A DNA stretch of 61,054 nucleotides from Acidobacteriota bacterium (GTDB lineage: Bacteria > Acidobacteriota > Terriglobia > Bryobacterales > Bryobacteraceae): NCBI GenBank assembly GCA_005808475.1, contig SYLY01000075.1, positions 1 to 61,054 of the forward strand, read 5' to 3'. Under the pieces are notes generated by a model. That model worked only from the letters and a program-made list of their open reading frames with translations, did not search any database and was not told the DNA's origin. Shown piece by piece: positions 35,326-44,600 of this stretch. Every line of letters begins with the position of its first letter. Position 1 is the first letter of the stretch. A program made the translations under genes and the position numbers.

Positions 35326-35360
35326 CGGCCCGCGCCATCCCGCGCGGGCCGCTTTGTTTT
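35326..35360 (+). terminator. Intrinsic terminator after the third receptor gene
   Basis: A perfect 10-bp GC stem, CGGCCCGCGC (35326-35335) and GCGCGGGCCG (35342-35351), with loop CATCCC, is followed by CTTTGTTTT. It sits 25 bp after the receptor stop and overlaps the last codon of the convergent SDR gene. The T tract is only on the plus-strand side, so it acts for the receptor transcript. Confidence 0.9.
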
Positions 35361-36162
35361 AGGACGAGGTCATCGCGGATAGCGCGCGAGGACCGGTGAG
35401 CGCCTGTCCGCCGTCGCATCGCAGAATCGCGCCGGTAACGAACGACGCCGCGTCCGAACACAGGAACACCGCCATGTCCGCGATGTCGTCCGTCGCGCCC
35501 ATGCGTCCGAGCGGAATGTGGCGGATCACCGCCTTCTGGGCTTCCTCCGTCGGGGCCAGCCGCCGCATGCCTTCCGTCTCGCCGATCGGGCCCGGCGCGA
35601 TGCCGTTCACGCGAATGCCGTGCGGTCCCCACTCCATCGCCAGCGTCTGAGTCAGCAGGTCCACGCCCGCCTTCGCCGCGCACACGTGCGCCTGCATCGG
35701 ATATGGCTGATGCCCGTGGTTCGCGCTGATATTGACGATTGACGCGCCGGGCTTGCGAAGGTACTCGTGAGCGGAGCGGCACGTGTTGAACGTCCCCAGC
35801 AGATCGATGTCCACCACTGCCTTGAATCCGTTCGCCGACATGCCGAGCACGGGCGCGGGGAAGTTCCCAGCCGCCGCGCAGAACAGGAAGTCGATCGGAC
35901 CCCACGCCTCGTGCGTGCGCTTCAATGCCTCCGCGATCGCGCCGTACTCGCGGACATCGCAGGCGAAGCCGAGCGGATCGCCGCCCATCGAGCGAATTCC
36001 GTCCAGAGCCTGTTCCAGCTTGTCCGGCTTGCGGCCGTTCAAGGCTACGCGCGCGCCCAGCATGGCGAATCGTTGCGCGATCCGCAGCGCGATCCCGCTG
36101 GTGCCGCCGGTGAAGAACGCCGTCTTGCCTTCGAACAGTCCGTCGCGAAACGTCTCCGCCAT
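35359..36162 (-). CDS. SDR oxidoreductase, 2,4-dienoyl-CoA-reductase-like
   Basis: 267 aa classical short-chain dehydrogenase. The nucleotide motif TGGTSGIA lies at about 18-25, NGRKPDKLE gives the Arg/Lys expected for NADP preference, and CAAAGNF occupies the NNAG position. The active-site region reads ISANHGHQPYPMQAHVCAAK: the usual Tyr of YxxxK is replaced, as in the peroxisomal/bacterial dienoyl-CoA reductase (DECR) branch. GIRVNGIAPGPIGETEGMRRL also matches that branch. The likely reaction is NADPH-dependent reduction of 2,4-dienoyl-CoA esters in unsaturated fatty-acid oxidation. The start follows GGGAAG and lies 2 bp after the stop of the upstream propeller gene. Confidence 0.85.
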   Translation of the reverse strand: MAETFRDGLFEGKTAFFTGGTSGIALRIAQRFAMLGARVALNGRKPDKLEQALDGIRSMGGDPLGFACDVREYGAIAEALKRTHEAWGPIDFLFCAAAGNFPAPVLGMSANGFKAVVDIDLLGTFNTCRSAHEYLRKPGASIVNISANHGHQPYPMQAHVCAAKAGVDLLTQTLAMEWGPHGIRVNGIAPGPIGETEGMRRLAPTEEAQKAVIRHIPLGRMGATDDIADMAVFLCSDAASFVTGAILRCDGGQALTGPRALSAMTSS

Positions 36163-36164
36163 GG

Positions 36165-37472
36165 TCACTTCCCTTTCCCGATCCGGTAGAGATGTCCTGC
36201 CGTGCGCACGATGAGTGTGCCGTCCACGATCGCGGGCGTCGCCATGCACATCTCGTCCAGCCGGTTCTTTCGCAGCAGCTTGTACTCCGGTCCGGCCTGC
36301 ACGACAAAGGTATCGCCGTCCTCGCTCAGCGCGAAGATCTTGCCGTTATAGGCCCAGGGGGAAGCGGTGAAGGCCGCCGACTCCGGGTCCAAGCGGACCT
36401 TGCCGTAGATCTCCTTGCCGGTTCGCGCGTCGTGCGCGGTGAGCATGCCGCGGTCGAAGAGCGTGTAGTAGATGCCGTCGTACACCACCGGAGTCGTGTT
36501 GTACGGCCCGGCCTGCGGGTGGAACCACGCGATGAACTGGTTCGACGTCTCGCCCGCTTTCAACGAGATGTCGCCGGCAGCGCCGGGCTTGATCGCGAAG
36601 ACCGGACGCACCTGGTCGCCCACGTAGCCGGACGTGACGTAGAGCAGCCCGTGGCGCGTGAACGGCGTGGGAATGACGATGGACGACATGCCGCCGAGCT
36701 CCCAGAGCACCTTGCCGTCCAGATCGTACGAGCGAACCCGTTTGGTTCCGCACACCACGATTTCGGTGCGCTTGCCGTTTTTCCAAACGAACGGCGTCGA
36801 CCAGTTGCTCTTCTCGTCCCGCGCGACGCGCCAGATCCGTTTGCCGGTGGAGGCATCCAGGGCAAGCAGGTATGACTCGGCATCGTTGTCGCCCTGCACG
36901 TACAGCCGTCCTTCATGCAGCACCGGCGAAGACGCGGTTCCCCATCCGTAGCGCGTCTCCTGCGCGGGCAGAGGATGCTTCCAGCGGTTCGTGCCGTCGT
37001 ACTTGTACGAGAACACGCCGGCGCCGCCGAACAGAAAGTGGACCCGGCCATTGCCCGCGGCTGCGGTTTCCGACGCGTAGGAGTTCTTCAGATGCCGCGC
37101 AATGGCGGGAACGCCGCGATACACTTCGTTTTCCCAAGCCGGCTTACCCATGGCGAGATCGAACGCGTAAACCATCCCCCGGTGCTCGTCCCTGGGCGCG
37201 GTGCGGTTGCCGCCGAAGTACAGGCCCTTCTTGGGCGGTTCCGGGTCCGCCGACGCGATCACCGACGACACGAAGACCAAGCCGCCGGCCACGATGGGAG
37301 ACGACCAGCCCATCCCCGGAACAGCCGCTTTCCAACGGATGTTCTCTCCAGTGCCCCACGAATCGGGTAGGCGAGGGTCGTCCGCCCCCACGCCATCGGA
37401 CGTGGGGCCGCGAAAAGCCGGCCATTCGGCGGCGAGGGAAGCGCAAAAAGCGGCTGTTAGCAGAAATCTCAT
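36165..37472 (-). CDS. Exported PQQ-like beta-propeller protein
   Basis: 435 aa. A signal peptide (MRFLLTAAFCASLAA) is followed by EWPAFRGPTSDGV, the typical start of PQQ-binding-like propeller proteins found in planctomycetes and acidobacteria. Blade signatures recur: MGKPAWENEV, GTNRWKHPL, TGKRIWRVA and TGKEIYGKV. There is no AxDxxTGK array complete enough, and no clear catalytic Asp, to call it a quinoprotein enzyme, so PQQ binding is doubtful. The SDR gene follows after 2 bp. A TACAAT hexamer 8 bases before the ATG suggests a leaderless transcript. The function is unknown; similar proteins are often described as PQQ-repeat proteins. Confidence 0.85.
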   Translation of the reverse strand: MRFLLTAAFCASLAAEWPAFRGPTSDGVGADDPRLPDSWGTGENIRWKAAVPGMGWSSPIVAGGLVFVSSVIASADPEPPKKGLYFGGNRTAPRDEHRGMVYAFDLAMGKPAWENEVYRGVPAIARHLKNSYASETAAAGNGRVHFLFGGAGVFSYKYDGTNRWKHPLPAQETRYGWGTASSPVLHEGRLYVQGDNDAESYLLALDASTGKRIWRVARDEKSNWSTPFVWKNGKRTEIVVCGTKRVRSYDLDGKVLWELGGMSSIVIPTPFTRHGLLYVTSGYVGDQVRPVFAIKPGAAGDISLKAGETSNQFIAWFHPQAGPYNTTPVVYDGIYYTLFDRGMLTAHDARTGKEIYGKVRLDPESAAFTASPWAYNGKIFALSEDGDTFVVQAGPEYKLLRKNRLDEMCMATPAIVDGTLIVRTAGHLYRIGKGK

Positions 37473-37480
37473 GCTCCCGT

Positions 37481-37486
37481 ATTGTA
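37481..37486 (-). promoter_or_regulatory. Putative -10 element of the propeller/SDR operon
   Basis: TACAAT on the minus strand ends 8 bases before the ATG at 37472, so the mRNA would start at or within a base or two of the start codon. It lies in the 59-bp divergent gap facing the patatin gene. Confidence 0.45.
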
Positions 37487-37531
37487 ACGTCGCGCCAGAC
37501 GGGAGACACTATCGAATACCGAGGAGGCTCC

Positions 37532-39604
37532 TTGCTCAACCTGATTCGACGCGTCATCCACTGTTTTACGTTCCTGCACGTTTTTCGAGTTCCCGTCACG
37601 ATCCTGGCTCTGCTCGCCGGACTCCCCTATATCGCCGGGACCGCCGCGCGGGCGTTGCTCGAGAACACCGTTCAGGCATTGACCGCCGGGGAGGTGTTCT
37701 TCGTGGGTGTGTTCGCCGCGCTGACGGCGTTCTCGGCGATCACCGCGGCAACCCTGATCGTCGAGTTCGGCGACGAGCGTCTTCGCAACGATCCGCCGTG
37801 GTTCGTCAAGTTCCGGAGCTTTCCGGTCTCTTGGATCGGATTCGCGGCGATGCTCCCCTTGCTGTGGCAAGTGTCCGCCGGCTGCACCGGCGGATTCGCC
37901 GCCGGCGCCGGAATGGCCGCGCTCGGAGTGTTCGTGGCTTTTCTGATCGCCACGGCGGCGCGAACGCTCCAGTTGCTGGTGGCCGATCCGATGAGTCCGA
38001 AGCCGGCGGTGGGACTGCTGCCGGATCTGTTTCTGCTGACGCCGCTGTTCGACTGGGTGTACCGGAGGCAACTCCGCCTGCTCGAGACGGGCTTGGCGAA
38101 GTCGATCCAGGATTGGTTTGCGCGCGTCACCGCGGACATCCCGGAATGGCTGGGGCGCGGATACTTCCGTTACGAGAACGGCAAGGCGGTATCCTGGCAC
38201 TCCGGCCACGCGTTCGCCGCCACGATGTGCACCATCACGTTCGCGCTTTATCTGGTGGGCGGCGCCCTACTGAGAACCCACATGGCGCCGACGCTCGCCT
38301 ACATCCTGGTTCTGCTGCTTCTGGCGAGTTGGAGCTTTTCCGCACTCGCGTTTTTCGGCGACCGCCACCGCATCCCCGTGCTCACGCTGTTCGTGTTGTA
38401 CTGCGCGGCGTCCGCGGCGCTGTTCGAAACGGATCATTACTTCCCGGCCGCCCGCCGCTCGTACGAGTCCCCGTCGCCGGCGCGGATGCTGGCGGACAAT
38501 CCAGAAGCGATCGTGGTGGTGGCGGCGGAGGGCGGCGGCATCCAGGCCGCCGGCTGGTCGGCGCGGGTGCTCACGGGACTGGCGAAGGAGGTGGAGGGCT
38601 TCGGCGGGCGGGTCCGCATGGTGAGCGGCGTCTCCGGCGGATCGGTGGGCGCGTACTATTTCGCGAACTCCTATGCGGGCGCGAACAAACCGGACGCGGC
38701 CACGCTCGACGCCGCGGTGGAAGGCGCGATGGGTTCGAGCCTGGACGAAGTGGCGTGGGGGCTCACCAATCCGGATCTGCAACGCGCCATCGTCCCGGTT
38801 CTGTGGTGGGCGCGGGACCGGTTCGAGGATCGCGGGCAAGCGCTCGAACGTACGTTCGACGAACGGTCGGGACAAGGACCTCGCCGGGTTTGGCTGTCGG
38901 AGTGGGCTCGCGAGACGGCGGCGGGGAAAGTGCCTCCGGTGATCTTCAACGCGACGATCGTGGAACGAGGCAGTCCGCTCGTGTTTTCCACTACGCGATT
39001 TCCGGCGGCGCCGGGCAGCATCGCCAATCTCGACCAGTTGCTGGACGGTCCGCACGACGTTCCCGTGACCACGGCGGTGCGGCTTTCGGCGACCTTCCCC
39101 ATCGTCAGCCCTGCCGCGCGCCCGTATGTCGATGGCAACGAGAAGCGAAAGCTCCACGTGGTGGATGGCGGCTATTACGACAACCTGGGCGTTTCGAGCC
39201 TGGTGGCGTGGTTGCGGGAAGCGATCCCGTCGCCCGAATCCGCGCCCGTGAAGCGGATCCTGGTGCTGACGCTCCACGCGTTTCAGGAGCCGGGGGAGAA
39301 CAACGGCTCCGCCCGGAGCTGGTCGTATCAGTTGGCGGCTCCAGTGGACGCGATCCTCCAGGTTCGAACCGCGGCGCAGATCCACCGCGGCGCGCAGGAA
39401 CTGGCGCTGCTGCGCGATGCATGGAAGGGGAAGGTCGACGTGCAGCCGGTTTCGGTCCGCTTTCCGGGCTGCGAGCAGACGACTCCTCCTCTTTCGTGGC
39501 AGCTGCGCGAGGATCAGAAAGACTGCATCCGGCACGGTTGGGAGCGCGAGAAGGGGCCGCTGGTGGATCGCGTCCGCGATTTCCTGAAGCCGGCGGCGAA
39601 GTGA
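37532..39604 (+). CDS. Membrane-anchored patatin-like phospholipase
   Basis: 690 aa with a TTG start preceded by a strong GAGGAGG five bases upstream. The N-terminal half (about 1-305) has several hydrophobic helices (VPVTILALLAGLPYIAGTAA, AALGVFVAFLIATAA, YILVLLLLASWSFSALAFF). The C-terminal half is a patatin domain: oxyanion loop EGGGIQAAGW (Gly334 region), nucleophile elbow GVSGGS with Ser368, and catalytic Asp545 in VDGGYYDNLG. Patatins hydrolyse phospholipid or lipid acyl esters with a Ser-Asp dyad, and all of these residues are present. The next gene starts inside its stop codon (GTGA), and a PAAR gene follows, so the enzyme may belong to a type VI effector module. The alternative is an unrelated envelope lipase. 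Confidence 0.88.
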   Translation: MLNLIRRVIHCFTFLHVFRVPVTILALLAGLPYIAGTAARALLENTVQALTAGEVFFVGVFAALTAFSAITAATLIVEFGDERLRNDPPWFVKFRSFPVSWIGFAAMLPLLWQVSAGCTGGFAAGAGMAALGVFVAFLIATAARTLQLLVADPMSPKPAVGLLPDLFLLTPLFDWVYRRQLRLLETGLAKSIQDWFARVTADIPEWLGRGYFRYENGKAVSWHSGHAFAATMCTITFALYLVGGALLRTHMAPTLAYILVLLLLASWSFSALAFFGDRHRIPVLTLFVLYCAASAALFETDHYFPAARRSYESPSPARMLADNPEAIVVVAAEGGGIQAAGWSARVLTGLAKEVEGFGGRVRMVSGVSGGSVGAYYFANSYAGANKPDAATLDAAVEGAMGSSLDEVAWGLTNPDLQRAIVPVLWWARDRFEDRGQALERTFDERSGQGPRRVWLSEWARETAAGKVPPVIFNATIVERGSPLVFSTTRFPAAPGSIANLDQLLDGPHDVPVTTAVRLSATFPIVSPAARPYVDGNEKRKLHVVDGGYYDNLGVSSLVAWLREAIPSPESAPVKRILVLTLHAFQEPGENNGSARSWSYQLAAPVDAILQVRTAAQIHRGAQELALLRDAWKGKVDVQPVSVRFPGCEQTTPPLSWQLREDQKDCIRHGWEREKGPLVDRVRDFLKPAAK

Positions 39605-40545
39605 TCCGAACTCTCGACGAACTGGCGGAGAGGCTCTCGCGGCCCGGCGAACTGGAGCGGCAACGCCGTTTCGAAGAGGCTGCGATAGCGTCCGGTCTGC
39701 CGTGGCGGACTCCGGCGGCCAGCCTCGCCGCCCAGTACGGCGTGGGCCGTTGGCGCGACTTTCAGGACGCCGTTTTCCTGCCGGTACCAGGCGCGCTGGG
39801 ACTCGACGGGGCACGATTCTTCTTCGTTCCCGATCCGCACGCGCGCCAGCTTCCTCCGCGCACGTTCCAGACGGACTTCAACGGAGGCGGCGGATTCCGG
39901 CGGAACCACGAGCATGCGACCGCCGTGGTGACCGGCCTTGCCGGCGAACCACCGGAGAATCGCGACACGTCCAACTGCCTGTGCGCGGCGTGGAGAATCG
40001 GCGCGTTGGACGTGGAGTTGTTCTCGTTCCTGCCCGACAGCACGCGCTCCAAGGGGAATGCGCTCTATGCCGCTCATCCCGATCTGGCGGACTCCACTCT
40101 GGTGTACGCGAATGCGATGCTGGCCGATCGCGAACCCGATCCGTCGCTGGTGGACTCGCGGCGATTCGACCACATCGAGATCGCGCCGGGCGAGGCCAGT
40201 ATCGGATACGGCGCCTACGAGCGGAACCGCCTGCTACCCGCGCCGGCGCGTCAAACGGACGCCGGCCAAGGCTGTCGAGTGTGGAAGGACGGCGGCCGGT
40301 TCGGCGCCGCCAACGGCTGGCTCTCGACGGTGCTGCCGCGGGCCGGCGTGGAGGCGCTGCTGCACGAGGAGATCACGCCGGGCCGGGGCGGCGGCCGCTC
40401 GGAAATCGCCGCGACGGGCCAGGGAGGCCGCCGCCTGTTGACGCTGGTGGCCTGCTCGCGATGGGACGGACTGCGCACTATTGCGGCGAGGCTGGGGAAG
40501 CTGCTTCGATTGGAGGTCCGGACGGAGAGCTTCCCCGACGAATGA
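39601..40545 (+). CDS. Unknown protein coupled to the patatin and PAAR genes
   Basis: 314 aa, GTG start overlapping the patatin stop (GTGA). I do not recognise a family. It has no signal peptide or membrane helix. Visible features are an N-terminal helical region (TLDELAERLSRPGELERQRR), a segment with FPVPDPHARQ-like turns, FNGGGGFRRNHEHATAVV, SNCLCAAWRIGALDVELFSF and an aromatic-rich C terminus. The position between a lipase and a PAAR protein fits an adaptor, chaperone or immunity protein of a type VI effector module, which is inference from context only. The PAAR gene begins 43 bp downstream. Confidence 0.72.
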   Translation: MIRTLDELAERLSRPGELERQRRFEEAAIASGLPWRTPAASLAAQYGVGRWRDFQDAVFLPVPGALGLDGARFFFVPDPHARQLPPRTFQTDFNGGGGFRRNHEHATAVVTGLAGEPPENRDTSNCLCAAWRIGALDVELFSFLPDSTRSKGNALYAAHPDLADSTLVYANAMLADREPDPSLVDSRRFDHIEIAPGEASIGYGAYERNRLLPAPARQTDAGQGCRVWKDGGRFGAANGWLSTVLPRAGVEALLHEEITPGRGGGRSEIAATGQGGRRLLTLVACSRWDGLRTIAARLGKLLRLEVRTESFPDE

Positions 40546-40588
40546 GATCGCGGCGTGCCGGAGTCGTTTTCGCCGCCGCTTGCGCAGT

Positions 40589-40918
40589 ATGAGCATGGGG
40601 AAGCCCGTCAGCCGGCTGAACGACCGGTCCCACGTCCCGAAGGACTCGCACGGACTGCCGTGCTGCTACCATTCGGCCACCGGCCCGGCCACCACGGGGT
40701 CGCCGAACGTCGTGGTCAACTCCCAGCCCGCGCTTCGCGTGGACGACACTGGCGAACACTCGTCCTGTTGCGGTTCCAATACCTGGCGGGCGGTCAGCGG
40801 CAGCGCCACGGTGATCGTGAACGGGCGGCGGATCCACCGGCTGCACGACGACGACGAGCACTGCGGAGGCATGGGCTACATGGTGGATGGCAGCCCGAAC
40901 GTGATCGCCGGAGGGTGA
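40589..40918 (+). CDS. PAAR-domain spike-tip protein of the type VI secretion system
   Basis: 109 aa consisting of a single PAAR-like domain: MGKPVSRLNDRSHVPKDSHG at the N terminus, then the repeated SPNVVVNSQPALRVDD and GSATVIVNGRRIHRLHDDD strands and a closing GSPNVIAGG. Several His and Cys residues (SHVPKDSHG, PCCYH, CGS, HCGG) can form the metal site at the tip of the cone. PAAR proteins cap the VgrG spike and carry effectors. No effector domain is fused here, so cargo would bind non-covalently; the upstream patatin is the obvious candidate. The ATG at 40589 was chosen since the domain begins immediately after it. A second Met follows two codons later. Confidence 0.9.
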   Translation: MSMGKPVSRLNDRSHVPKDSHGLPCCYHSATGPATTGSPNVVVNSQPALRVDDTGEHSSCCGSNTWRAVSGSATVIVNGRRIHRLHDDDEHCGGMGYMVDGSPNVIAGG

Positions 40919-40931
40919 CCCCCCTCTAGGT

Positions 40932-41498
40932 CTAGGCTTCCACTGGACGCAGGCGCGCGCCCAGCCAGCTTCGCACGAACTTCATCTCGCGGTCGACGGT
41001 GGCTTTCGACAGACCGAGCACACCGGCCGTCTCCTCGGCGGTCGCACCCAGGAAGTAGCGGAGTTCCACCAGACGCACCTTCTTCGGATCCAGCCGTTCC
41101 AGTTCCTGCAACGCGCCGTCCAGATCCAGCAGCCGCTCCTCAGTGGCATCGAGCCATGGCAGTTCCGGCGTGAGCGGAACTCGCACGGCGTCGCCGCCCC
41201 GCTTGCGGGCCTTGTTCGCCCGCGAGTGGTCGATCAGAATCATACGCATCAGCTTGGCGGCGAATGTGTAGAAGTGGGCGCGGTCTTTCCACTCGGCCTT
41301 GCGTTGGTTGACCAACTTCAGGTAAAGTTCGTTGACCAGCGCGGTCGCCTGCAGCGTATGTCCGGGCCGTTCATGGCGCAGGTAGGACTCGGCGATCGAG
41401 TGCAGGCTGGGGTACGCGGCCTGCACCAGGTGCTCGAATGCCTCCGGCGTGCCCACTTGCCACTCGCGCAATAGGACGGTGATCTGGCCACTCTCCAT
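40932..41498 (-). CDS. ECF-type RNA polymerase sigma factor (Sigma70_ECF family)
   Basis: 188 aa. Region 2 is visible as EAFEHLVQAAYPSLHSIAES with TLQATALVNELYLKL and FYTFAAKLMRMILIDHSR. Region 4 is visible as LDPKKVRLVELRYFLGATAEETAGVLGLSKATVDREMKF, a typical helix-turn-helix. The TLQATALVNE and AKLMRMILIDHAR-like motifs are those of the acidobacterial/planctomycete ECF group that often neighbours Ser/Thr kinases. Here it diverges from a giant kinase gene over a 104-bp gap. Its ATG has AGAGGGGG upstream. It probably controls the adjacent kinase and type VI genes; a shared promoter element upstream of 41603 and 48577 supports this idea. Confidence 0.93.
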   Translation of the reverse strand: MESGQITVLLREWQVGTPEAFEHLVQAAYPSLHSIAESYLRHERPGHTLQATALVNELYLKLVNQRKAEWKDRAHFYTFAAKLMRMILIDHSRANKARKRGGDAVRVPLTPELPWLDATEERLLDLDGALQELERLDPKKVRLVELRYFLGATAEETAGVLGLSKATVDREMKFVRSWLGARLRPVEA

Positions 41499-41565
41499 AC
41501 GTGTCCCCCTCTACGAGGGTAGTGCCCGTATATCGCACCCCGCCGGAAGCGGCTTTGCCTCCGGC

Positions 41566-41596
41566 GATTCATTTCCCGGACGATTCACGCTAGTAC
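41566..41596 (+). promoter_or_regulatory. Promoter-like element shared with tssK1 (kinase gene copy)
   Basis: This 31-base stretch matches 48540-48570 at 23 of 31 positions without gaps and ends in the identical CGCTAGTAC. In both cases exactly six bases separate it from an ATG, and no Shine-Dalgarno is present. TAGTAC could be the -10 of a leaderless promoter. The sigma factor reading it might be the divergent ECF factor. Confidence 0.6.
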
Positions 41597-41602
41597 CTTT
41601 GC

Positions 41603-44600
41603 ATGGCTGAGACTTCCCGCTATCGACTGAAGGACACTCTGGGCCTGGGCGGCATGGGAGTGATCTTCCGGGCTCGCGACACCCTGATGAACCGGGACGT
41701 CGCGCTCAAGACCATTCTCGACGTGGGCGATCAAGGCGCCAAGGACCTTTTCTACCGCGAGTGGGGCATTCAGGCCTCGATCACCCATCCGAACATCGCC
41801 GAGATCTACGATATCGGCGAGATGAGCTTCGAGGGGCAGAACCGCCCCTACTTCGTGATGCCGCTGCTGCGCGGCGCCACGCTCGGCGACCTGCTGCGGC
41901 GCGACGGCCACAGCCTGACCCCGGATCGCGTCATCGCGATCCTCCTGCAAGCCTGCCGCGGCCTGCAGGCCGCGCACGAGCGCAAGCTGATCCACCGCGA
42001 CCTCAAGCCGAGCAATGTCTTTGTGCTGGAGGACGACTCGGTGAAGCTCATCGACTTCGGCATCGCGCACGCCGGCGGATCGGCCCACACCTCGGTTCGT
42101 GGCACGCTGTCCTACATGGCGCCGGAGTTGCTGGATGGCAAACCGGCATCGGCGGCGTCCGACATCTTCGCGGCTGGCGTGCTGAGCTATGAAGCGCTGA
42201 CCGGACGCCGTCCGTTCCCCGGCCCGGACGACGCGGCGATCGCCCAGGCGATCCGCACCGTCACGCCGGTTCCTCCCAGCGAGATCGACCCGCGCATTCC
42301 CGGCGACGTGTCGCGGGTGATCTTCAAGGCGCTCGCCAAGCAGCCCTGGCAGCGCTACGGTTCGGTGCGCGAGTTCGCGGACTATCTGAACCGCGCCGCC
42401 CGGCGCGAGCCGATCGACTTGTTCGATCCGGCCAAGGTGGGGCCGCGGATGGAAAAGGCGATGCGCGCCTTCGAACGCGGCGACTATTCGATGGCCACCG
42501 ATATCGTGGCCGAGCTCGAGGGCGAAGGCAACGTCGACCAGCAGATCACGTCGCTGCGCCGCCAGGTGGAACAGGCGCAGCGCGGCGTGCGCATTCGCCA
42601 GTACCTGGAAAACGCCCGCCGGCTATTCGACGAGCAGGAGTATTCGCTGGCGTTGCGAAAGGTGCACGAGGCCCTCGAACTGGACGAGGCCAATCCGGAT
42701 TCGCTGGCGCTGAAGAACGAGATCGAGAAGCGGCGGCGTGCGCGGACCGCCCAGGAGTGGAGCGAACTGGCGCGGCGCCACCTCGACAACAACACGTTCG
42801 CCCAAGCGCGATCGGTGCTCGGAAACCTGCTGGAACTGAAACCGGACGACACGGGCGCGATCGCACTCCGCTCCGAACTCGACCGGCGGGAGGCCGAGTT
42901 CGACAAGGTGCGCGGCGAGAAGGAGCGGCTCCAGAAAGAGGCGCGGGGAGCCTGGGATCGCGGCGAGGTCACCTCCGCGATGTCCAGCCTCGAGCGATGG
43001 ATGGACATCGACCGGTTCACCCCGGAGACCGACGCGTCGAAGGTCGCCTCCGTGCGCAACCTGTTCGTGACGGTCCGCTCCGAGCACGAGGCCCTCCGCA
43101 ACGCATACGAACAGGCGCGCGCCATGCTGGAAGCCGGCAAGTTCGACGAGGCCTCCGGCCTGTGCAATCTCTACCTGTCGAAGTACCCCAATCACGCGCT
43201 GTTCCAGTCGGTGCGATTCGACATCGACGAACGGCGGCGGCAGGCCCTCTCCGCGTTCATCGCGGAGACCGACCGGCGCGCCGGGACGGAGCCGGATCTC
43301 GACCGCCGCGTCGCGATCCTCGAGGAGGCCGCCCGCCGCTATCCGGAGGAAAGCCACTTCCAGCGCGCGCTCGAACCCGCCCGCGCCAAGCGCGATCTGG
43401 TGAACTCCGTCCTGGCGCGGGCGCGCCTGTTCGAGGAGCGGGGCAAGTTCTCCGAGGCGCTGGAGCAGTGGGAACTGCTGGGTCCGGTGCACGGCGCCTA
43501 TCCGGGCCTCGAATATGAAAAGGACCGAGTCCGCAAACGGCGCGAGGCGCAGGGACGATGCGACGCCAAGGCGGCTTGGATCGCCCGGGTGGAGAGCATG
43601 CTCGATCGCGGCGAATACGAGCGCGGTTGCGCCGACGCCGCCAGGGCGCTGTCGGAGTTCCCGGGCGACCCCGAGATCGAAGAGATCGGCCGTACCGCCG
43701 AGATTCGCCACGAGCGCGGGTTTCTGGCCGCCGCCATGGTGGAGGATGCGCGTGCCCAACTCGAGCGCGGCGAACCGGCCGCCGCCGTGGAGACACTCCG
43801 CAAGGCCCTCGCCGAGGACGAACGCCATCCCGTTGCCAAGCCCCTGCTCGCCCGGACCCTGGCAGAGCAGGCGCGTACCGCGATGGAAGCGGGCGATCGC
43901 GACGCGGAAGCCGAGGCGCTGCTAGCCGAAGCGGCCGAGTGCGATCCCGATCACGCGCTGGTCCGCGGCGTTCGCGCGATCCTGGCCGACCGGCAGCGGG
44001 AACGCGCGGTGTCGGAAGTGATGGCGGAGGCGCGCCGCCTGTTCAACGAGAGGAACCTCGCTGGCGCCCTCGAGGTCTGCCGAACGGCGCTGGTCCGGTT
44101 CCCCGGAGAGGGCCGCCTGTCCCAACTGGCCGCGAATCTGAGCTCTGCTCTGGAGGAGCAGAACCGCAAGGCGCGAAAGAAAGAGGAACCGGCCGCGGAG
44201 CCCGCGGCCGCAACGCCTCCGCCCGTGCCACAAGCCCTGGTGGCGCAACCCGCGCCGCCACCCGCGCCGGCGCCCGCGTCACGTCCCGTTCCCAAGCCGC
44301 GCGGGAGCCTGGCCGCCGTGGGCGCGGCCGCCGTTTGTCTGGCGCTGATCGGTGGGGGCATCCAGTTCTTCAGAAGCCGTCACGCCCCGGAAGCGGCCAT
44401 TCAAACACCCGCCACGCCGGACACGCCGCCAGCCGGTGTCGAGCCTGTCGCGCCTCCGCCGCCCCCAGTGATGCCGGCGCTGGCGGTGGTCAACGAGATC
44501 GATGGCGCCAAGATCACCGTGAATGGCGCGGCCGCTCCCGAACAGGCCGTTCCAGGCGTATACGCCGTGGAAGTGACGGCTCAGCAATCGACCGCTGCGG

